This document shows positions 17,491 through 25,827 of a DNA stretch of 64,000 nucleotides, piece by piece. Every line of letters starts with the position of its first letter. Position 1 is the stretch's first letter. A program made the position numbers and the translations under genes. The notes under the pieces are model-generated. The model was not told where the DNA came from, did not search any database, and saw only the letters and a list, made by a program, of their open reading frames with translations. The stretch covers positions 85,032 to 149,031 of the forward strand of contig NZ_JACFXV010000044.1 of assembly GCF_014050225.1 (NCBI RefSeq), in the 5' to 3' direction. The DNA comes from Stappia albiluteola. Its GTDB lineage: Bacteria; Pseudomonadota; Alphaproteobacteria; Rhizobiales; Stappiaceae.

Positions 17491-18675
17491 TTACCTCATG
17501 AGGTTCAATATCTCGCTATTCCACCACGCAGCCATGGCAACTCGTTCTTCCCAATAAGTAGCCCGGTGGTATGCTCGCCGCACTTCGTCCGCTCCAACGT
17601 GCCCCAGTTCCGCTTCGATAGCGTCCGGGTTCCATTTGCCGCTTTCGTTTAACAACGTTGAGGCAGTCGCCCGAAAGCCGTGGGATGTCATTTCCTCTTT
17701 TGTGAAGCCCATCCGGCGCAAGGCCGCGTTCAATGTGTTTTCGCTTATCGGGCGTGCAGGCGCTGAAATTGATGGAAAAGCCAGATCGCGTGTTCCGGTC
17801 AGTTTGTAGAGGTCGCGAAGAATATCGACTGCGGCGACTGGCAGAGGTTTTCGATGTTCCTTGCGCATTTTGGTTCGCGTCGCGGGGATCGTCCAGACGC
17901 CCTTATCCAGTTCAAACTCTTCCCAATTGGCTTGCCGTAGCTCACCCGGCCTTGGATAAAGCAAGGCCATTAGTTTCAGGGCAGCGCGGGTTTCAAGAGC
18001 CCCTTCATATTCCCAGATCGTGCGGACCAGTCCTGCAAGCCGTTGCCAATCGGTTATTGCAACTCTGTGAGTGACCTTCGGAGTGGTAAGGGCACCACGT
18101 AATCCGAAGGTCGGATCATTGTCCGCCCTAGCTGTTGCAATCGCATATCGGAACACTTGGCCAATTGTCGCGCGCAAGCGGCGAGCGGTCTCGTAGTTGC
18201 CCTGTGCTTCCACCTTTCGCAATGCCACAAGGATTTCAGAGGCGGTAATTGCAGTGATAGGGCGGCGTCCAAGGTCCGGCCGCGCCAAGTCCAGAAGCCA
18301 GCGCTTTTTCATCAGCGTTGTTTCCGCCAAACCGTCGCGCGTCACCTTTGCCAGGAACTCATCAGCGATCACATCGAAGATGTTGCCGCTTGCCAGCGCG
18401 GCCATTGCCTTGTCGACTTTGACCTGCTGTGAAGGATCGACCCCTTTCGCGAGAAGGTCTTTCGCCGCGTCCCGTTTCTGACGGGCCTCCGCAAGGCTTA
18501 CATGCGGATATTGGCCCAGCGCCAGTGCCTTTTGCTTCCCGCCAAACCTGTAGGCCACGCGCCACAGTCTGCCGCCTGCTGGCTTCAGAAGCAGATATAA
18601 GCCATGGCCATCGCTGATTTTTTTCTCCGTTTCCGGAGTTTTCAGGTTTCGGATCTTGGCATCGGTCAACGGCAT
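17491..18675 (-). CDS. P4-type tyrosine integrase (DUF4102 N-terminus) of the tRNA-Leu island
   Basis: Site-specific recombinase that inserts the island into tRNA-Leu. The ATG at 18675 starts MPLTDAKIRNLKTPETEKK, the typical DUF4102 arm-binding domain (residues 1-~90, with GLYLLLKPAGGRLWRVAYRF). The catalytic domain shows Arg in PRPGELRQ, HxxR in SHGFRATA, His in ELGHVGA and the Tyr in RRAYHRATY. The 394-residue length is normal. It lies about 190 bp from the tRNA, the usual position. Repeat boxes of the CCAACA type overlap its start codon, suggesting autoregulation by its own arm sites. Confidence 0.93.
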   Translation of the reverse strand: MPLTDAKIRNLKTPETEKKISDGHGLYLLLKPAGGRLWRVAYRFGGKQKALALGQYPHVSLAEARQKRDAAKDLLAKGVDPSQQVKVDKAMAALASGNIFDVIADEFLAKVTRDGLAETTLMKKRWLLDLARPDLGRRPITAITASEILVALRKVEAQGNYETARRLRATIGQVFRYAIATARADNDPTFGLRGALTTPKVTHRVAITDWQRLAGLVRTIWEYEGALETRAALKLMALLYPRPGELRQANWEEFELDKGVWTIPATRTKMRKEHRKPLPVAAVDILRDLYKLTGTRDLAFPSISAPARPISENTLNAALRRMGFTKEEMTSHGFRATASTLLNESGKWNPDAIEAELGHVGADEVRRAYHRATYWEERVAMAAWWNSEILNLMR

Positions 18676-18760
18676 TTGTTGGTCTCCAACAATGCAGGAA
18701 AGACCTAAATGTTGGTCTTTCTCCGAAAAGATACCAACAAATGCGCCGGATACCAACACA
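18675..18760. repeat. Integrase arm-type repeat cluster (right end)
   Basis: Four related boxes: GACCAACAAA inverted at 18675-18684, GACCAACATT inverted at 18708-18717, TACCAACAAA direct at 18732-18741 and TACCAACACA direct at 18751-18760. They match the two boxes at 4165-4186 on the other end of the island. The first overlaps the integrase start codon. Assignment as arm sites is inferred from the pattern. Confidence 0.6.
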
Positions 18761-18773
18761 CGTCATTGGATGA

Positions 18774-18877
18774 CGTCGGACGCTGAAAACGAAAAAAGGC
18801 CCGGAAAACCGGACCTTTTTGCGAGATTTCAGACTGAATTGGATCGTCTGAAACCATGATTTGGTGCCCAGGAGAGG
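18774..18877. repeat. Right end of genomic island: attR-like repeat running into tRNA-Leu
   Basis: The partner of the repeat at 4006-4103. It contains a terminator copy (18792-18821) and then TTGGTGCCCAGGAGAGG at 18861-18877, which is the genuine 3' end of tRNA-Leu. The element restored an intact tRNA on this side. Confidence 0.72.
18792..18821. terminator. Terminator downstream of tRNA-Leu (right copy)
   Basis: A6-GGCCCGG-AAAA-CCGGACC-T5, the same hairpin as at 4021-4050 but with one C-A mismatch in the stem. It serves tRNA-Leu transcription on the minus strand. Confidence 0.7.
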
Positions 18878-18948
18878 ACTCGAACCTCCACGCCCTTGCG
18901 AGCGCTAGCACCTGAAGCTAGTGCGTCTACCAATTCCGCCACCTGGGC
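18862..18948 (-). tRNA. tRNA-Leu (anticodon CAG)
   Basis: On the minus strand it runs GCCCAGGTGGCGGAATTGG to CCTGGGCACCA. The acceptor stem GCCCAGG/CCTGGGC is perfect, the anticodon loop TTCAGGT sits in a CTAGC/GCTAG stem, a long variable arm is typical of tRNA-Leu, and CCA is encoded. It decodes CUG. It is the insertion site of the 4.1-18.9 kb island. Confidence 0.96.
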
Positions 18949-19200
18949 ACGTGAGGGGAGCTTCTAAGCATCGCTCCCGGCCTTGTCAACGAGTGTTTGG
19001 CGACAAAATGCTTTTCATGCACAACGTGCCTTCACAGCACGCGATGCAGGGGATAAGAGAGCGCAGGGCCGATCCTTTTCCCCTGTGGACAGGGATTGCG
19101 CGGGCCTTTTTCCATGCCGGCTCCGGCATGGTGCAAGGCGCGGTTTGACTTCGGAATTCGATCCGGCGGAACAGCCGGATGCGGCAAGGGAGCGGCAGGC

Positions 19201-20199
19201 ATGGCCATAGCGGGGAACGGGTCGGCAAACGCGCCGGTAAACGGAAAGCTCGTCACGGTATTCGGCGGATCGGGCTTCATCGGGCGGCACGTGGTGCGCG
19301 CGCTGGCGCGGCGCGGCTATCGCATCCGGGTGGCGGTACGCCGGCCGGACCTTGCAGAACATGTCCAGCCGCTCGGCATGCCGGGACAGATCATGCCGGT
19401 GCAGGCGAACCTGCGCTATCGCTGGTCGGTCGACCGGGCGATCGAGAAGGCGGACGCCGTCGTCAATTGCGTCGGCATCATGAACCCCTCCGGCGCCCAG
19501 AGCTTCGATGCGGTGCAGGCCTTCGGACCGCGCGCGATCGCGGAAGCCGCCCGCGCGGCGGGACTTTCGGCGGTGACGCATATCTCCGCCATCGGCGCGG
19601 ATGCGACTTCGCAATCCGGCTATGCGCGCAGCAAGGCCGCTGGCGAACAGGCGATCTTCGAGACGCTGCCGCAGTCGGTCGTGCTGCGGCCGTCGGTGGT
19701 CTTCGGGCCGGAGGACGAGTTCTTCAACCGTTTCGGGGCGATGGCGCGCATGTCTCCCGTCCTGCCGCTGATCGGCGGCGGCGAGACGAAGTTCCAGCCG
19801 GTTTTCGTGGGCGATGTCGCGGATGCCGTGGCCAAGGCGGCGACCGGCGAGGCGAAGGCCGGCACGATCTATGAACTGGGCGGCCCCGACATCAAGACCT
19901 TCCGCGAATGCATGGAGCTGATGCTGGAGATCGTGCGCCGCAAGCGCCTGCTGCTGCCGATCCCCTTCGGCGTGGCAATGATGCAGGCGCGTATCCTGAG
20001 CCTGCTGCCGAGCGCGCCGATCACGCCCGATCAGGTGACGCTCCTGAAATCGGACAATGTTGTCTCGCAGGCGGCGATTGCCGAGAGCCGGACGCTCGAT
20101 GGCCTTTCCATCGAGGCGCGGACGCTGGCGGCGATCCTGCCGACCTATCTGGAGCGCTTCCGCGTGCGCGGCCAGTTCGACGCCCATCGCGCCGCCTGA
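19201..20199 (+). CDS. NAD(P)-binding SDR-type protein, complex I NDUFA9-like
   Basis: An atypical short-chain dehydrogenase related to the NDUFA9/39-kDa accessory subunit of mitochondrial complex I; in alphaproteobacteria the exact job is unsettled (quinone- or NADH-related). The 332-residue protein starts at the ATG at 19201 and shows the Rossmann motif FGGSGFIGRHVVRAL, then VVNCVGIMN, YARSKAAGE (YxxxK with Tyr and Lys) and VLRPSVVFGPEDEF. The C-terminus is hydrophobic (LLLPIPFGVAMMQARILSLL). The gene stands alone and is followed by a clear terminator. Confidence 0.88.
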   Translation: MAIAGNGSANAPVNGKLVTVFGGSGFIGRHVVRALARRGYRIRVAVRRPDLAEHVQPLGMPGQIMPVQANLRYRWSVDRAIEKADAVVNCVGIMNPSGAQSFDAVQAFGPRAIAEAARAAGLSAVTHISAIGADATSQSGYARSKAAGEQAIFETLPQSVVLRPSVVFGPEDEFFNRFGAMARMSPVLPLIGGGETKFQPVFVGDVADAVAKAATGEAKAGTIYELGGPDIKTFRECMELMLEIVRRKRLLLPIPFGVAMMQARILSLLPSAPITPDQVTLLKSDNVVSQAAIAESRTLDGLSIEARTLAAILPTYLERFRVRGQFDAHRAA

Positions 20200-20227
20200 G
20201 CCAGACCGCGACATCGAGATGAATGAA

Positions 20228-20262
20228 AGATCGGGCGCCGGTGTCCTTCCGGCGCCCGATCT
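20228..20262 (+). terminator. Intrinsic terminator after the NDUFA9-like gene
   Basis: A 14-bp perfect stem, AGATCGGGCGCCGG / CCGGCGCCCGATCT, with a 7-nt loop, followed by CGTTTCG. The T-run is weak but the stem is very strong. It also ends the converging DUF1127 gene. Confidence 0.82.
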
Positions 20263-20286
20263 CGTTTCGACCTGGAAATCTTCATG

Positions 20287-20520
20287 TCAGCGCCGGAGCC
20301 GGCGCCGGCCGGTCATTTCGTCGATGCGCTCGTAGCCCTCATATCCGCGGGCGAGGCCGATATCCTTCAGCATGCGGTCGTCCAGAGCGTCCAGCGCGCG
20401 CCGGGTGCGGTAGCTGCGGATGGAAAGGCCGAGCGGCCGGCTGATTGCGGTCACGATCGTCGCCGTCCAGCCGCCGATGCGCAGCAGGCCGATCGGCCGG
20501 GATATGCTTCGCGATGTCAT
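20287..20520 (-). CDS. DUF1127 (YjiS-like) small protein
   Basis: The 77-residue product carries the DUF1127 signature in its second half: YRTRRALDALDDRMLKDIGL followed by a short basic tail. Such proteins are small, often stress- or growth-phase-linked in rhizobia, and some influence RNA turnover and phosphate or carbon metabolism; no role can be assigned to this copy. The N-terminal ~35 residues are hydrophobic and amphipathic. The gene is monocistronic and converges on the preceding gene across the shared terminator. Confidence 0.85.
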   Translation of the reverse strand: MTSRSISRPIGLLRIGGWTATIVTAISRPLGLSIRSYRTRRALDALDDRMLKDIGLARGYEGYERIDEMTGRRRLRR

Positions 20521-20733
20521 CGTCTGCCTCCATGTTCGGGGATATGCACCCCTTTTCCTGAATGCCCTTCAAAACAAGAGCTTGGGAAGGATGTCCGGCT
20601 ACTTGCCATCTCTCCTGCCGCCGTCTTGAGCGCAGAATGACGGATCAATCCTGCCAGCAGTGAGTCAGGTTTGATCACGGTCTGTTCCAGGATGCGGTTT
20701 TTTTGTATTGATGGGTGGCGAGAGGGAGAAACC

Positions 20734-21738
20734 ATGAATCCGATCGACCGGGCGCTGGGCATCCTGCTGATGCTGACGGGCGGCAAGCTGGTGACGGCGA
20801 CCGAGCTGTCGCGCCGCTTCGAGGTCAGCCTGCGTACCATCTATCGCGACATGGACCGCCTGCTTTCGCTGGGCATTCCGGTCGATGCGGAGCGCGGGGC
20901 GGAAGGCGGCTACCGGCTTGCCAAGGACTATATCCAGCCGCCTGTGGCGCTGACGTTGAATGAGACCGCCTCCTTGCTCGTCGCCCTGGCGCTGGTCCGC
21001 GGATTGAAGGCGACGCCGCTTTCCGCCGATCTCGACACTGCCGAGCGCAAGCTGCTGGCCGCACTGCCGAGACGCGCAAGGGAGCTCCTGATCGAGGGCG
21101 GCCGGGTGGTCGGCATCGAGCAGGCGCCGGTCGATATCTTCCACAGCGAGAAGCAGACCGTGGAGCGGGGCAACATGCAGGTCGCCGTCGACCGGTTCCT
21201 GGAGGCGCTGCTGGCGGCGAGGCGCGTCCGTTTCCGCCATGAGAATCCCTATCGCGGGCGCGTGCGCGATTACGAGGTGGAACCGCATGGGGTGCTGTTC
21301 GATCGTGACCGGTGGTATCTCGTCGGCCGCAGCGTCGATGAAACGGAGGCGCGCATTTTCCGCGCCGACCGGGTGATCGAGATCGAGGTCGCTGGAATTT
21401 CCTTCCGCCCGCCGAAGGATTTCAACATTGCCGATCACCTTGGCCGCACCTGGCTGGCAAGCGCCATGCGGCGTTGGGAGAGTGATGGCGATATCGCGGA
21501 AATCCGCGTGACACCGGAACAGGCGGAGACCCTGGCGCGCGACTGGTTCTACCGGCACGCGGCCTTCACCCGGCTGGCGAGTGGCGACACGCTGATTGGT
21601 ATTCCGAACCCGACGGAGCGGGAGCTTTTCGCGCTGATCCGCTGGCTTGGGCCAGGAGCCGAATTGCTGAAGCCGCTGGATCTCCGCGAGAAGCTTGCCC
21701 GAAGTCTGGAAGCGATGGCGGCGACCTATCGGGCGTAA
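20734..21738 (+). CDS. YafY-type transcriptional regulator (HTH plus WYL domain)
   Basis: A DNA-binding regulator of the DeoR-like HTH_11/WYL class. The start at 20734 has AGAGGGAGAAACC just upstream. The N-terminal winged helix includes LVTATELSRRFEVSLRTIYR (about 18-37) and EGGYRLAKDY; the WYL domain spans about 140-320 with FDRDRWYLVGRSVDE and ARIFRADRVIEIEV. WYL domains sense ligands or nucleic acid in many defence and stress regulators, but nothing nearby identifies its target. The neighbour uppP is convergent. Confidence 0.9.
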   Translation: MNPIDRALGILLMLTGGKLVTATELSRRFEVSLRTIYRDMDRLLSLGIPVDAERGAEGGYRLAKDYIQPPVALTLNETASLLVALALVRGLKATPLSADLDTAERKLLAALPRRARELLIEGGRVVGIEQAPVDIFHSEKQTVERGNMQVAVDRFLEALLAARRVRFRHENPYRGRVRDYEVEPHGVLFDRDRWYLVGRSVDETEARIFRADRVIEIEVAGISFRPPKDFNIADHLGRTWLASAMRRWESDGDIAEIRVTPEQAETLARDWFYRHAAFTRLASGDTLIGIPNPTERELFALIRWLGPGAELLKPLDLREKLARSLEAMAATYRA

Positions 21739-21744
21739 GCCGGC

Positions 21745-22551
21745 TCAGCCCAGAAAGTGCAGCAGGGCGAAGCCGACGAGTCCTATCGCGATCCGCCACC
21801 AGGCGAACGGCGCGAAGCCATGCCTGGAGACGAAGGACAAGAGCCCGCGCACGACGAAGACGGCCGCCACGAAGGCCGCGACGAAGCCGACGGCGATGAC
21901 CGTGGCATCGTCGAAGGTCAGCGCCGACCGGTTCTTGTAAAGGTCGTAGGCGAAGGCTCCGCTCATCGTCGGAATGGCCAGAAAGAAGGAAAACTCCGCC
22001 GCCGAGCGCTTGTCGGTGCCAAGCAGCAGGGACCCGGCGATGGTGGCGCCGGAGCGCGAAACGCCCGGAATGAGGGCCAGCGTCTGGAAACAGCCGATCG
22101 CGAGGCAGAGCCAAACCGGATAGTCCATGGCTTCCGTGTATCTGGGGCTGAAGCTCATTCGATCGATGAGGAGCAGGATCACCCCGCCGATCACGAGCGT
22201 CGAGCAGATCAGCGCAGGCGATTCGAACAGCACCGTCTTGATGAAGGAATGGGCCAGAACGCCGACGAACGCGGCCGGCAGGAAGGCCATGACGACGCCG
22301 ATGGTGAAGCGCTGGGCGACGGGATCGCTCGGCAGGTTGCGGGCGATGTTCAGCAGGCGGGAGAAATAAACCGTCAGGATCGCGAGGATCGCGCCAAGCT
22401 GGATCAGCACCTCGAAGGTCTTGCCGGTGCTGTTAAAGCCGATGAAATGACCCAGGAGCAGGATATGGCCGGTGGAGGAGACGGGGATGAATTCCGTGAG
22501 CCCCTCGACGAGACCGAGAATCAGGGCGCCGGCGATCGTGTCTGACGTCAT
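21745..22551 (-). CDS. uppP: Undecaprenyl-diphosphatase UppP (BacA)
   Basis: An integral membrane phosphatase that recycles undecaprenyl pyrophosphate to the monophosphate lipid carrier for peptidoglycan and polysaccharide synthesis; extra copies give bacitracin resistance. The 268-residue product has about eight hydrophobic segments and the family motifs [15 protein letters not shown] (about 15-29) and PGVSRSGAT (about 165-173), which hold the catalytic Glu, Ser and Arg. The length is standard. The gene stands alone, converging with the regulator upstream and divergent from the GST gene. Confidence 0.96.
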   Translation of the reverse strand: MTSDTIAGALILGLVEGLTEFIPVSSTGHILLLGHFIGFNSTGKTFEVLIQLGAILAILTVYFSRLLNIARNLPSDPVAQRFTIGVVMAFLPAAFVGVLAHSFIKTVLFESPALICSTLVIGGVILLLIDRMSFSPRYTEAMDYPVWLCLAIGCFQTLALIPGVSRSGATIAGSLLLGTDKRSAAEFSFFLAIPTMSGAFAYDLYKNRSALTFDDATVIAVGFVAAFVAAVFVVRGLLSFVSRHGFAPFAWWRIAIGLVGFALLHFLG

Positions 22552-22763
22552 TCGAAAGCGGTCTCCGCGCCGATCTTACGGTAGGGCTCGACAAACGGCA
22601 TTTCGCGACATGCAGCGCCGGCGTCTGTGAGTTTCCTGAATGGCATATTGTCTGATTCCCCCGCGCGGACTATACGGGGCTTCGGTAGCGCCGCAAGATA
22701 TCTGCATATCGGCATTTGCGCGTACCATCGCTTGTTCCGACCGAACGGGTTACCATCACCCTC

Positions 22764-23456
22764 ATGCTGACCCTGTTCCACCACCCGTTTTCGCCGTCCG
22801 CGCGCTTCGTGCGGCTGATTCTCGCCGAATACGGTGCCAAGACGGAACTGCAGGTCGAGCGCCCATGGGAGCGCCGCCGCGATTTCCTGCTCCTCAATCC
22901 TGCCGGTACAGTGCCGGTATTGCGGGAAAATGACGGTCCGGCGATCTGCGGCGTCTTCGCGATCATGGAATATATCGACGAGACACGCGGCTATGCGGTT
23001 GGCAACCGCCGGCTGATGCCGGACCATCCGGACGCCCGCGCCGAAACGCGCAGGCTCGTCGACTGGGCCGTCGCCAAGCTCGATCAGGAAGTCGTCGGTC
23101 CCTTCGTGCGCGAACGCGTGTACAAGCAGGAGATGCCCTCGTCGGCGGGCGGCGGAGCGCCCGACTCGGCCGTCTTGCGTGCTGCCCGCACCAATATCCA
23201 CCACCACATGCGCTATTTCGGCTATCTTGCCGCCACGCGCAACTGGCTCTCCGGCGACCGCCTGAGTTTCGCGGACTTCGCCGTCGCCGCCGAGCTTTCC
23301 TGCGCCGACTATCTGGGCGAAGTGCCATGGGCGGAAGAGGACAACGTGAAAGCCTGGTACGCGCGCATCAAGTCGCGCCCGAGCTTCCGGCCGCTGCTGG
23401 CGGAGAAGATCCTGGGCATGCCGCCGTCGCCGACCTACGAGGACCTGGACTTCTGA
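22764..23456 (+). CDS. Glutathione S-transferase family protein
   Basis: Thioredoxin-fold N-terminal domain with FHHPFSPSARFVRLILAEYG and the glutathione-contact motif NPAGTVPVL (cis-Pro), then the all-alpha C-terminal domain with DRLSFADFAVAAELSC (N-capping box S/T-x-x-D). Start ATG 22764 (MLTLFHHPFS), 230 residues. It probably detoxifies electrophiles or takes part in redox repair; the substrate is unknown. It is directly followed by queG, whose start overlaps its stop codon, an arrangement common in rhizobia. Confidence 0.9.
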   Translation: MLTLFHHPFSPSARFVRLILAEYGAKTELQVERPWERRRDFLLLNPAGTVPVLRENDGPAICGVFAIMEYIDETRGYAVGNRRLMPDHPDARAETRRLVDWAVAKLDQEVVGPFVRERVYKQEMPSSAGGGAPDSAVLRAARTNIHHHMRYFGYLAATRNWLSGDRLSFADFAVAAELSCADYLGEVPWAEEDNVKAWYARIKSRPSFRPLLAEKILGMPPSPTYEDLDF

Positions 23457-24625
23457 CCCCGCGCGCCGCGCAAAAGCTCAAGGACGCCCTGCAACGCAAG
23501 GCGCACGATCTCGGTTTCGATCTCTGCCGTATCGCGCCCGCCCGGCTCGACGCCGCGCACGGGCAACGCCTCGCCGCCTATATCGAGGCCGGCCATCACG
23601 GCAGCATGGACTGGATGGCGGAGACGCGCGAGCGGCGCTCCACTCCGCAGGCCCTCTGGCCGGAAGCGAAGACCGCCATCGTGCTTGCGATGAGCTATGG
23701 CCCGGACGGCGAGGCCAACGCGACGCTCGGCCGGCCGGATGTCGCGACGATTTCCGTCTACGCGCGCAACCGCGACTATCACGACATCATGAAGGGGAAG
23801 CTGAAGGAACTGGCGCAGTTCCTTCTTTCGCGCGCCCGCGACGCCGCGTCCGGCGAGGACGGCACAGCGCCGCAGGTGAAGGTCTTCGTCGATACGGCAC
23901 CGGTGATGGAAAAGCCGCTTGCGGCCAGGGCCGGTCTCGGCTGGCAGGGCAAGCATACCAATCTCGTATCGCGCGAGCTCGGCTCGTGGTTCTTCATTGC
24001 CGAGATCTTCACCACGCTCGATCTTCCGGCCGACGAGGCGGAAGTCGATCATTGCGGCTCCTGCCGCGCCTGCCTTGCGGCCTGTCCGACGGAGGCTTTC
24101 ACCGCGCCCTACCGGATCGATGCGCGGCGCTGCATTTCCTATCTCACCATCGAGCACAAGGGGCCGATCGCGCCGGAGTTTCGCGCGGCGATGGGCAACC
24201 GCATCTATGGTTGCGACGATTGTCTGGCCGTCTGCCCGTGGAACAAGTTCGCGGTGGTTGCGCGGGAGGCGAAGCTTCAGGCGCGAGAGGATCTCGAAGC
24301 GCCGCGGCTGGCCGAACTTCTCGCTCTCGACGATGCCGCGTTTCGCGCGCTCTTCACCGGGTCGCCGATCAAGCGGATCGGGCGCAACCGTTTCCTGCGC
24401 AACGTGCTGATCGCCGCCGGAAACTCGGCTGACCGCACCCTGCTGCCCCAGGTCATGGGTCTGCTGGCAGACGAGGCGGCGCTGGTCAGGGGGGCAGCCG
24501 TCTGGGCGCTATCCCGTCTTGCCGGCGAGGCGGAATTCGAGGCGGCGCGCAGCCGCCTCGAGCCGGGCGAGGAAGATGCCGGGGTCTCGGAGGAGTGGCG
24601 GCTGGCTCAGCCCCATTGCCAATAG
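23453..24625 (+). CDS. queG: Epoxyqueuosine reductase QueG
   Basis: Catalyses the last step of queuosine synthesis, reducing epoxyqueuosine to queuosine in the tRNA wobble position; cobalamin- and Fe-S-dependent. Motifs: FVDTAPVMEKPLAARAGLGW (with the catalytic Asp), CGSCRACLAACPTEAF and CDDCLAVCPWNKF (two 4Fe-4S clusters), and a HEAT-like C-terminus. No ATG, GTG or TTG lies near the expected start; CTG at 23453 (CTGACCCCGCGC) overlaps the gst TGA and gives a normal 390 residues. The alternative ATG at 23327 would add 42 foreign-looking residues inside gst. The 3' end overlaps the converging dehydrogenase gene by 19 nt. Confidence 0.92.
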   Translation: MTPRAAQKLKDALQRKAHDLGFDLCRIAPARLDAAHGQRLAAYIEAGHHGSMDWMAETRERRSTPQALWPEAKTAIVLAMSYGPDGEANATLGRPDVATISVYARNRDYHDIMKGKLKELAQFLLSRARDAASGEDGTAPQVKVFVDTAPVMEKPLAARAGLGWQGKHTNLVSRELGSWFFIAEIFTTLDLPADEAEVDHCGSCRACLAACPTEAFTAPYRIDARRCISYLTIEHKGPIAPEFRAAMGNRIYGCDDCLAVCPWNKFAVVAREAKLQAREDLEAPRLAELLALDDAAFRALFTGSPIKRIGRNRFLRNVLIAAGNSADRTLLPQVMGLLADEAALVRGAAVWALSRLAGEAEFEAARSRLEPGEEDAGVSEEWRLAQPHCQ

Positions 24626-25812
24626 TCGGAGCCGAGTTTGGCGTAGGATCGCGCCAGCACCATCTTGTGCACCTCCGAAGCGCCATCGACGAGGCGCGCG
24701 GCACGCGCATAGCGATAGATCCATTCAAGCACCGTATCGCCCGAATAACCGCGCGCGCCGTTGAGCTGGATCGCGGTATCGACCGCCTTGTGCAGCGTGT
24801 CGGCGACATGGATCTTGGCGGAGGACACCTCCTGGCGCGCCTTGTCGCCCTGGTCGAGCTTCCAGGCGGCATGCATGACGAGCAGGCGGCCGATCTGGAT
24901 GTCGTGCGCGACCTCGCCAAGCTTCAACTGCACGGATTCCCGATCCGCCAGACGGATGCCGAAACCCTCGCGGCTCGATACATAGGCCTGCGCGATCTCC
25001 ATCGACCGCTTGGCGAGGCCGAGCCAGCGCATGCAATGGGTGAGACGCGCCGGGCCAAGGCGGATCTGGGTGAGGCGCAGGCCGTCGCCGACCTCCATGA
25101 GGCGGTTCTCGTCCGGAATTTCCAGTCCGTCGAACTGCAGCTCGCAGACGCCGCCATGTTCGTCCGGGCCCATGTTGCGGATGCGGCGGACGATGTGCCA
25201 GCCGGGCTGCTCGGCATGGAACAGGAAAGCGGTGAGGTGCCGGCGCGTTTCCTGCGGGTTCGGATCGGTGCGCGCCATCAAAATGAAATGCCTGGCGACG
25301 GCCGCGCCGGAGATGAACCATTTGCGGCCCGTGATGCGCCACTTGTCGCCGTATCTTTCGGCCTTCGTCTGGATCATCGACGGATCCGAGCCGCCGCCGG
25401 GATGCGGCTCCGTCATGACGAAGCTGGAATTGACCGTGCCGTCGATGATCGGCTGCAGCCATTTTTCCTTCTGCGCTTCGGTGCCGACCATTTCCAGCGT
25501 GCGCATGTTGCCGTCGTCCGGCGCCGCGCAGTTGAAGCAGGACGGCCCGAAGATCGAGCGATTGGCCTCCTCGTAGAAGACCGCCTGCCCGACCATCGGC
25601 AGGCCGAGGCCGCCGCGCGACTGCGGCATTTGCGGCGCCCACAGGCCCGCGGCCTTCGCCTTGGCGCGAACCTCGTCGCGCAGGCTCATCTTGATGTTCT
25701 CGTGCTCGTTGAAGCTCGCCGGGTCGGATTCCAGCGGCAGGATATGCTCCTCGACAAAGGCGCGAACCTTGCGGCGGAGCCCGTCGTGACGAGGGTCGAG
25801 GGTAAAGTCCAT
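24607..25812 (-). CDS. Acyl-CoA dehydrogenase family protein
   Basis: A flavin enzyme that introduces an alpha-beta double bond into acyl-CoA thioesters (fatty-acid or branched-chain catabolism). The 401-residue product has the family landmarks: the N-terminal helical domain, the FAD/substrate-loop stretch SSFVMTEPHPGGGSDPSMI, RWRITGRKWFISGA-type strands and the C-terminal QLNGARGYSGDTVLEWIYR. The family's substrate range cannot be narrowed from sequence alone. An SDR gene lies 15 nt upstream on the same strand, so the two probably act on the same acyl substrate. Confidence 0.92.
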   Translation of the reverse strand: MDFTLDPRHDGLRRKVRAFVEEHILPLESDPASFNEHENIKMSLRDEVRAKAKAAGLWAPQMPQSRGGLGLPMVGQAVFYEEANRSIFGPSCFNCAAPDDGNMRTLEMVGTEAQKEKWLQPIIDGTVNSSFVMTEPHPGGGSDPSMIQTKAERYGDKWRITGRKWFISGAAVARHFILMARTDPNPQETRRHLTAFLFHAEQPGWHIVRRIRNMGPDEHGGVCELQFDGLEIPDENRLMEVGDGLRLTQIRLGPARLTHCMRWLGLAKRSMEIAQAYVSSREGFGIRLADRESVQLKLGEVAHDIQIGRLLVMHAAWKLDQGDKARQEVSSAKIHVADTLHKAVDTAIQLNGARGYSGDTVLEWIYRYARAARLVDGASEVHKMVLARSYAKLGSDYWQWG

Positions 25813-25827
25813 GGGCTTTGTCCTGGG

